Assembly: GCF_000711895.1 (NCBI RefSeq)
Contig: NZ_JONO01000007.1
Span: 81,432-145,431, forward strand
Source of the DNA: Photorhabdus australis DSM 17609
Lineage (GTDB): Bacteria > Pseudomonadota > Gammaproteobacteria > Enterobacterales > Enterobacteriaceae
Direction: 5' to 3'
DNA: 64,000 nucleotides
Within the stretch, counting starts at the first letter, position 1; every line of letters begins with the position of its first letter. A program made the position numbers and the translations under genes. Shown here piece after piece: positions 58,565 to 64,000 of the stretch. The notes under the pieces were generated by a model. It searched no databases, had not been told where the DNA came from, and was given only the letters and a program-made list of their open reading frames with translations.

Positions 58565-59089
58565 CTACAGTATTTCCACCAGTGCTCCGTCAGAGACAAA
58601 TTTCCGAACATCATTGGGTAATCGTCTGGCAAGCGGGCCTCCTATTCGCCTTGCTCTACCATCAATAAGTCTGGAACCACTCTTGAAACCTATCTGATCA
58701 GGTTCTGCTCCCCATTTAAGCAAATCTCCGAAAGCGCCATGCAACAACCCATTGTCACCGGAATCAATATTTTTGCGGAAAATATAGATATGTGCCCCTG
58801 AAATAAATGCCCCCCAGAGACATCGATTAGAAAAGTTGTCACACCAAGCATCGGTATTCACCCACGTCATATGCAAGGCGGTTAATGCCTGCTGCATATC
58901 CCGACGCCTAACCATTCCCTGCACATGATCATTAAGTAATTGCACACCGGCTGAAGCATAGCTACGAAACAACGCGGCTATATCAGTCCTGGCACGCACT
59001 GACTGCACACGCACTTCATACAACAGCTCACCGAAAATCAGTTGCATGAAAAATATGACGGAGATCCCGACAATAGCTAATGGCCACAT
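58565..59089 (-). CDS. pilM: PilM-like pilus protein
   Basis: A 174-residue protein with one N-terminal membrane helix (MWPLAIVGISVIFFMQLIFG). C-terminal SGAHIYIFRKN, GFKSGSRLIDGRA and PNDVRKFVSDGALVEIL resemble R64 PilM. ATG 59089 is preceded by AGGAG at 6 bp; an upstream TTG at 59149 lacks support. Family assignment is by pattern and location between pilV and pilL. Role in type IVb assembly is not well defined. Confidence 0.68.
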   Translation of the reverse strand: MWPLAIVGISVIFFMQLIFGELLYEVRVQSVRARTDIAALFRSYASAGVQLLNDHVQGMVRRRDMQQALTALHMTWVNTDAWCDNFSNRCLWGAFISGAHIYIFRKNIDSGDNGLLHGAFGDLLKWGAEPDQIGFKSGSRLIDGRARRIGGPLARRLPNDVRKFVSDGALVEIL

Positions 59090-59181
59090 TGATATTCTCC
59101 TGCTTAGGTTAAAAACAGCAGCAATCCTCTGGACTTTGGTTAATTCCAAATAATCAGATACAGGATGCTGTTGATCATCGG

Positions 59182-60768
59182 TTATGACGGCCCAATATGG
59201 GGACTGTTTTTAGAAGAGTGGAACACGCTGGTAATGCTATATTTGCGATGTGGTCCTGCAATGAATTTCACAACACAAGTACTCGCATTCTGTAGATTTA
59301 CATTGGCACTAACTTTTGGATAATCCACCAGCTCTGATCGTTGAAAAACAAGCGGTAAGTCAGACTCCTGCTTGTGACCATCTTTATCCGCTTCATACAC
59401 AGCCAACACACAACGCAAATGATAGCCTTCAGAAATCGGAGGTGTAGAAGCGGTGACTAACACAGGGACATCAGAGTTGTTAAAGAAAGGCTGACTATTT
59501 GCCCTAACACTATTTACCCTATCACTACGACGAGCATAATAGGTTTCTCTTTCACCAGTCATCTTAGGTAACATCTCTGACACAAACCCGTCACCATTAC
59601 CGATTACCATTTGATTGGCAAATAACCGCCTGCCTCCGCTAGCATCTTTCCATTCCAATGACCTACCAACCCCCGTTCCCTGACACACCAACAATTCCCC
59701 TTGCTTGCTCATGGATACATTACCTAAGGCAGGACAAGTGCCACCGACAAAATTTCCAGTTTTGGTGCTTATCACTAAGTTGTTGCCAACAACGACATTT
59801 TTATCAGCCTGAACATCGCCAGCGGCCAAAGTGCCCTTATTTCCAGGACTAGCATTACCATCAAGAATAAATAACGTGCCATGTTCTGGATTGATAACAA
59901 TTGCACCGTCATTATTTTGTTCAATATAAGATTGTTTCCCTTGAAAACGGGAAGAAAAGGCTATCTTATTCGCACCATTAACCATTCCAGAGCCTTGCAT
60001 CGACAACGTATCCACTTGATCGAGACGATTACCGCCCATACTGATGCTGGTTTCCATTTTATTCCATTCTGGATGCCCACCTGTTTTTTGTCGGTGAAGC
60101 AAGTCACCTGCCAATGTCCCTGGACCATAGATTGATGCATCCCGCATGAATGGAGCGTAAAAAACACGCCCAATTTCATTGGGTTGTTCACGGAAAAAAC
60201 CAGCAAAAGATTCAGGTACATTGACCTGACCATAACTATTCCAATAAGTGGCCGGATTATGCTTGTCCCGATTTCTGTAATCCAGATACAAGCCACCGAC
60301 ACCAATCAATTGCGCGATCTTCATCGAATGATCGGCAACATTTGGCTGTTTTCCATCAATCATTGCCGGAACAGTGTAAATCAACGGATCGATGCGTTTT
60401 TTACCATTGGGTAGCATGACGATACGCAAAACACCATCATACTTCTGACCGAGCGGATTGACCGTATTCTGATCCAGTCCCGGCGGCAAATAGGGAGTCA
60501 TTTCAGCCCAATTGATTGATACTGGTGATGATCCATGACTTAAAACAACATAATTATCATTGACATAATCTACCACCGCATCACCAAGATGTTGAATCTG
60601 CCCGGCAACTACCTGGTTCACCAGCATATCACTCTGCCTGTTTAGATAAACCACACCAACTACCATCATCGATGCCAGTACTATCAGTGCAACAGTCACT
60701 TCCAGTAACGTGAAACCTGCATCGTGGCGGCGTATCGTCAATATAGATACAGACTCATCATCATGCAT
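59182..60768 (-). CDS. pilV: PilV, minor pilin/tip adhesin
   Basis: A 528-residue prepilin with leader MHDDESVSILTIRRHDAG and mature start FTLLEVTVALIVLASMMVVG; Glu5 of the mature chain is present. The remaining 480 residues form a large shufflon-type tip domain (VFYAPFMRDASIYGPGTLAG, then WKDASGGRRLFANQMVIGNG). No invertible shufflon segments or recombinase gene follow, so the adhesin end is fixed. Start has GAAGGG 7 bp upstream. It probably sits at the pilus tip and contacts host or mate surfaces. Confidence 0.9.
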   Translation of the reverse strand: MHDDESVSILTIRRHDAGFTLLEVTVALIVLASMMVVGVVYLNRQSDMLVNQVVAGQIQHLGDAVVDYVNDNYVVLSHGSSPVSINWAEMTPYLPPGLDQNTVNPLGQKYDGVLRIVMLPNGKKRIDPLIYTVPAMIDGKQPNVADHSMKIAQLIGVGGLYLDYRNRDKHNPATYWNSYGQVNVPESFAGFFREQPNEIGRVFYAPFMRDASIYGPGTLAGDLLHRQKTGGHPEWNKMETSISMGGNRLDQVDTLSMQGSGMVNGANKIAFSSRFQGKQSYIEQNNDGAIVINPEHGTLFILDGNASPGNKGTLAAGDVQADKNVVVGNNLVISTKTGNFVGGTCPALGNVSMSKQGELLVCQGTGVGRSLEWKDASGGRRLFANQMVIGNGDGFVSEMLPKMTGERETYYARRSDRVNSVRANSQPFFNNSDVPVLVTASTPPISEGYHLRCVLAVYEADKDGHKQESDLPLVFQRSELVDYPKVSANVNLQNASTCVVKFIAGPHRKYSITSVFHSSKNSPHIGPS

Positions 60769-60883
60769 AAAAAACCCTTCTTACATAATGAGTACGAAGA
60801 TTTCTTCCATCCGATAACTGATTTTCCCCAAAAGAGATCCTTACCTAAGGGGACTGCACCGCTATTCATATTCACTCTACTGA

Positions 60884-61681
60884 CTACCTTTGGCAAAATG
60901 CGACAATCAATCCAGCCACTGCCAGACCTGGGCCGAAAGGTATTTGTGGTGCTATTCTTATTCTGCGAAGCTGCCAAATCGTCAGATAACTTATCAAAGT
61001 GAGACTTGCTGCAAGCAAAACCACCAACGGGAGCGCTTCTACCCCCAACCAGGCACCTAATGCTGCCAGAAATTTAGCATCACCCATTCCCAACACATCA
61101 CGCTGAACCCATTGCCAGGCGATCCACCTCACCAACCCAAAAAACAGATATCCACCAACCGCACCACTGATTGCCAGAGGTAATGCTACAAATCCGGCAG
61201 AATCCAGATTGAACAACAGCCCTAACCACAACAAAGAAAGTGTCAGTCGATCAGGTAGCAACATATATTCGACATCAATGACGGCCAGCGCTACCAACAT
61301 CGAACTCAGCATCCATAATCCCAACAGCGAATAATGCCACCCGGTAAACAACGCCAGCAAAGAAAAGAGCGCGGCCATCGTGCCTTCAACTAATGGATAA
61401 CGTAATGAAATCATACCATTACAATATCGACAGCGTCCTTTCTGGCATAAATAGCTCAACAGAGGAATATTATCGCGGACGGCCAGCACATGACTGCAAC
61501 GTGGACAATGAGAACGGGGAAAACAGAGATTAAAACCGGTAGTCTCACTATTGCTTTCAGAGATAACCATGATCGGCAGACGGCAGATCACCACATTCAG
61601 AAAACTTCCGACACATAATCCCAATAATCCTGATGTCAGGACCAAACACCCGATAGAAGACTGTAGCCACCCCATCATCAT
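60884..61681 (-). CDS. pilU: PilU, prepilin peptidase/methylase
   Basis: A 265-residue inner-membrane aspartic protease that cleaves and N-methylates prepilins (PilD/TcpJ family). The N-terminal cysteine motif CPRC and CRYCNG region (about residues 55-85) is kept. Catalytic Asp residues lie in VIDVEYMLLPDR and in GMGDAKFLAALG. About eight hydrophobic segments. The start ATG at 61681 has GGGAG 7 bp upstream. It processes PilS and PilV encoded beside it. Confidence 0.94.
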   Translation of the reverse strand: MMMGWLQSSIGCLVLTSGLLGLCVGSFLNVVICRLPIMVISESNSETTGFNLCFPRSHCPRCSHVLAVRDNIPLLSYLCQKGRCRYCNGMISLRYPLVEGTMAALFSLLALFTGWHYSLLGLWMLSSMLVALAVIDVEYMLLPDRLTLSLLWLGLLFNLDSAGFVALPLAISGAVGGYLFFGLVRWIAWQWVQRDVLGMGDAKFLAALGAWLGVEALPLVVLLAASLTLISYLTIWQLRRIRIAPQIPFGPGLAVAGLIVAFCQR

Positions 61682-61844
61682 GACGATCTCCCGGTAGATT
61701 CAGCACAAAACGAACCACATCGAGTCAGGGAAACAACAACAAAACCAGAGAAACAGGCCACTTCCCTTCCCAGGAAAATGCAGCTTGAAAAGCCTTTACC
61801 AAGACGACAAGCCACACTTCACCATCAAAAAATCAATCAATATC

Positions 61845-62411
61845 CTAACTGGCAGAAACAAGTGTCACTGTATTTGCATCATTAGCATTACATGCAGCCT
61901 CAATTTGAGCCAAAGTTGAATCGGGTTTAATTTCGGTAGCAGACTGCTGCCCTTTCCCGCTACCAACGGTCATCTTCGACCAACCCGCCACCCGCAATTT
62001 TAGCGAAAGTTGCTGACAAGCCTCATCAGGTACATTCTGATACTCAATCTTGAACGTCTGAGCAGTAGCATCTCCCGGAGAAATCATCACCCTACCATTC
62101 CAACTATTAAAAATAATTCCGGTCTTACCATCCTGAGTCATATTAGCCGGAACCACTTTGTAATTAATGGCAACCTTATTATCCAAACTGTCATAGCCTT
62201 TAGCGCCGTTTTTAATTGATTTCACATTTGCTGCCATCTGAGTGATATTCGATGATTCTGTTGAGATTTCAGAAGCCCGGAACAACTTACCGATTCCGGC
62301 GGCGGCGGCGGCTAATATCACAATACCAACAATCATCACAACCAACGCCTCAATCAGTGTAAAACCTGATTGACACCTAACATTACGCAGTACATTGACT
62401 TTCTTATTCAT
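61845..62411 (-). CDS. pilS: PilS, major type IVb pilin
   Basis: A 188-residue prepilin. Leader MNKKVNVLRNVRCQSG is followed by FTLIEALVVMIVGIVILAAA with Glu5 present; leader length of about 16 is type IVb. The C-terminal region has two cysteines (DEACQQLSLK and IEAACNAND) forming the D-region disulfide. GGAG lies 8 bp before ATG 62411; a GTG at 62420 lacks a site. First gene of the operon, so its promoter lies in the AT-rich region upstream. Confidence 0.95.
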   Translation of the reverse strand: MNKKVNVLRNVRCQSGFTLIEALVVMIVGIVILAAAAAGIGKLFRASEISTESSNITQMAANVKSIKNGAKGYDSLDNKVAINYKVVPANMTQDGKTGIIFNSWNGRVMISPGDATAQTFKIEYQNVPDEACQQLSLKLRVAGWSKMTVGSGKGQQSATEIKPDSTLAQIEAACNANDANTVTLVSAS

Positions 62412-62867
62412 GCTAATCACTCCAAAATCAAAATAAGAGACGCATTACCACTCACATACTCACCAAATAAAACAAAATATTAACGCAATAATAACACACA
62501 TAAAAACATTTAAAACACTTTAGTGTTTCATATTGAAATTAATACTATACGTTACAATTTGAAAAATAAAATTGTTTAAATCGTTCAAAAATCACACAAA
62601 TGATCGTCAAAAACTATCAAATATTTTAATTTCAATCGTGAATATCGATTAAAATTGATGATATAGCCCATTAAAAAATCAATGGATTTTATTCTGTCAA
62701 TTAGCTGAAAACAAACTTTGGTAAATTTTATTTATATATAAAATTAGCTTGTTGTTAAGACTTACTGTTGTACCGAGCCTGTCACAGATCACATTTTCGT
62801 AACAATGGGACATACAACAGAGCTCCTTGCTAAAGAAAAATGCCTTTCATTAACCAAGGTTTTTTAA

Positions 62868-62963
62868 ATGCCGACAGAGAATTTTTACTCACTATCTCTC
62901 GAGAAAGAGAATAGGGAATTTAAGCTTAAATGGAACGAAACCAACACTAAACCGATATCTTAA
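62868..62963 (+). CDS. Possible 31-residue small ORF
   Basis: ATG 62868, with AAGG 9 bp upstream, opens MPTENFYSLSLEKENREFKL and ends KWNETNTKPIS. Hydrophilic, no signal or membrane helix. A terminator-like hairpin lies 60 bp downstream. Family unknown; an overlapping 24-codon frame from 62840 is a rival. Confidence 0.25.
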   Translation: MPTENFYSLSLEKENREFKLKWNETNTKPIS

Positions 62964-63024
62964 ATAGGAGAGTGTGGTTCTTTGACTGACCATTTATCAT
63001 TTGACAAAACTATAATAAGTAAAA

Positions 63025-63048
63025 GACCACCTCCATTAGGAGGTGGTC
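63025..63048. terminator. Strong hairpin, terminator candidate
   Basis: GACCACCTCC, loop ATTA, GGAGGTGGTC: a perfect 10-bp stem with A-rich left flank and AATTT on the right. A TATAAT sequence sits at 63010-63015. It may end a short transcript that starts near 62800. Confidence 0.6.
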
Positions 63049-63320
63049 AATTTAATACTGACAATTAAAATTACAATCCCCTTAAAAATATCAAAGTGAA
63101 ACTTTTTCACCGTTATTATAAATTAAATCAACAAATTCGGTATCGTGAACCTACAATACGGCTTTTCACTTGTAATACACCGCCTTGCTTTGCAGGGTGA
63201 GATCTCACATTTTTAACAAGTTTATTTTGGTTAAATAAAAATCAGAAGATGGCTTTTTATAGGCATTTCTCTCATTAAAACGTTAAGATCTCTCTCTTCC
63301 ATAAAAAAGCGATCCTAATA

Positions 63321-63970
63321 ATGAGTATTTTTAATTTTATCAGCAAAATAGAAGACCCCCGTTCTGACATCAATAAAAAACATGAGTTAATGGATGTGAT
63401 TTTTTTAGCCTTCTCCGCTGTATTATGCGGCGCTTCTGGCTGGAAATCGATTCAGGAATTTGGTGAGTTACAGAGCGAGTGGCTTAAACAATACACGCAT
63501 TTTACTCATTACCGGAGGTCCTTCGGCGGCAATGGCCTTCAATACAAAGTGTTATTGAAGTCGTCAGTGAACGAAGCGTAAAAGGTCAGCCTCCCCATCG
63601 TGATTCACGCTGGTATGTCAGCTCGCTACCGTTGGAGGCGGAAATCGTGGCGAAGGCAATAAGAAGACACTGGTCGGTAGAAAACGAGCTGCATTGGGTA
63701 TTAGATGTCACTTTTCGAGAAGATGCTATCTCACTCAAAGATCCTGATGGGGCTGCACAAATGGCGCTTTTTAACCGAATTGCATTAAGTGTGATTAAAC
63801 AAAATACCAGTATAAAAGACAGTCAGGCGGCTAAACGTCGAAGAGCCATTTGGTCAGGGGAATTCCGCCCTGATTGTTGGCTGACCAGAGCCCAGGCTAT
63901 TCGGGCATTTTTCCGAGCGGAGACGCAATATGTCATTGAAACACTCGCTTTGCCAGATCAATGCCGATAA
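63321..63970 (+). pseudogene. ISAs1-family transposase, internally deleted and frameshifted
   Basis: Two pieces of an H-repeat/ISAs1 DDE transposase (normally about 370 residues). The first (63321 to about 63510) gives the N-terminal domain with KIEDPRSDINKKHELMDVIF and CGASGWKSIQEFGELQSEWL. The second (about 63530-63970, another frame) gives the C-terminal WYVSSLPLEAEIVAKAIRRH and HWSVENELHWVLDVTFREDA. About 200 residues between, with most of the DDE core, are missing. Inactive. Confidence 0.85.
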
Positions 63971-64000
63971 CTTGTTCCATTACCTCTTCATATTTTTGCT

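Larger units (their letters stand above)
62412..63320. other. AT-rich region upstream of pilS
   Basis: About 900 bp, mostly non-coding. It should carry the pil promoter; AAACACT-TTT-AGTGTTT (62512-62528) is a palindrome 100 bp upstream of pilS. A small ORF and a strong hairpin are listed separately. The 63150-63300 part leads into the transposase remnant. Confidence 0.5.

Overview
The window is a stretch of an AT-rich enterobacterial chromosome, most likely Photorhabdus or the closely related Xenorhabdus (Morganellaceae). Gene content and order from yccU to ldtD follow the E. coli terminus region (mgsA-helD-yccS-sxy-sulA-ompA-matP-lonH-fabA-rmf-pqiCBA-uup-rlmKL-ycbX-zapC-pyrD-pepN-pncB-asnS-ompF-aspC-gloC-ycbK-ldtD). 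ERIC repeats, a type I-F CRISPR locus and a type IVb pilus locus fit that assignment. The genus is inferred from recall; no search was run.

Layout. (1) 1-1500: edge of a type I-F CRISPR-Cas locus on the minus strand. It holds the start of cas2-3, a cas1 gene with a large in-frame internal deletion, and a 14-repeat array in which two spacer-repeat units are duplicated in tandem. (2) 1789-23780: conserved housekeeping block: methylglyoxal synthase, helicase IV, SOS division inhibitor, OmpA, MatP, Lon-like protease, FabA, ribosome modulation factor (too short for standard ORF calling), the Pqi lipid-transport system, Uup and RlmKL. (3) 24024-28365: three tandem UGT-like glycosyltransferase genes inserted between ycbX and zapC, each with its own promoter region and stem-loop terminator. 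(4) 28602-46427: conserved block again, with a lipoprotein gene, two tandem OmpF-type porins, a decayed IS200/IS605 element with a tnpB fragment, and three ERIC elements. (5) 46728-52013: accessory region where E. coli has mukFEB. It holds a divergent TetR/FAD-monooxygenase pair, decayed gene and IS3 fragments, an EamA exporter with a truncated D-Ala-D-Ala-ligase-like ATP-grasp gene, and an 860-bp AT-rich non-coding stretch with microsatellites. (6) 52014-62411: a type IVb pilus operon read on the minus strand in the order pilS-U-V-M-L-N-O-P-Q-R. (7) 62412-64000: AT-rich spacer with a strong hairpin, then an internally deleted ISAs1-type transposase.

How parts work together. PilN is the outer-membrane secretin, PilQ the assembly ATPase, PilR the platform, PilU the prepilin peptidase, PilS the major pilin and PilV the tip minor pilin; together they make a complete core pilus machine. 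PqiA/B/C form an envelope lipid-transport bridge. YcbK and LdtD both act on the cell wall. SulA, MatP and ZapC all act on division or terminus organisation. The most notable signals are the cas1 deletion combined with the duplicated spacers, the triplicated glycosyltransferases with a co-varying palindrome upstream of two copies, the permuted pilus operon, and the truncated ATP-grasp/exporter pair.
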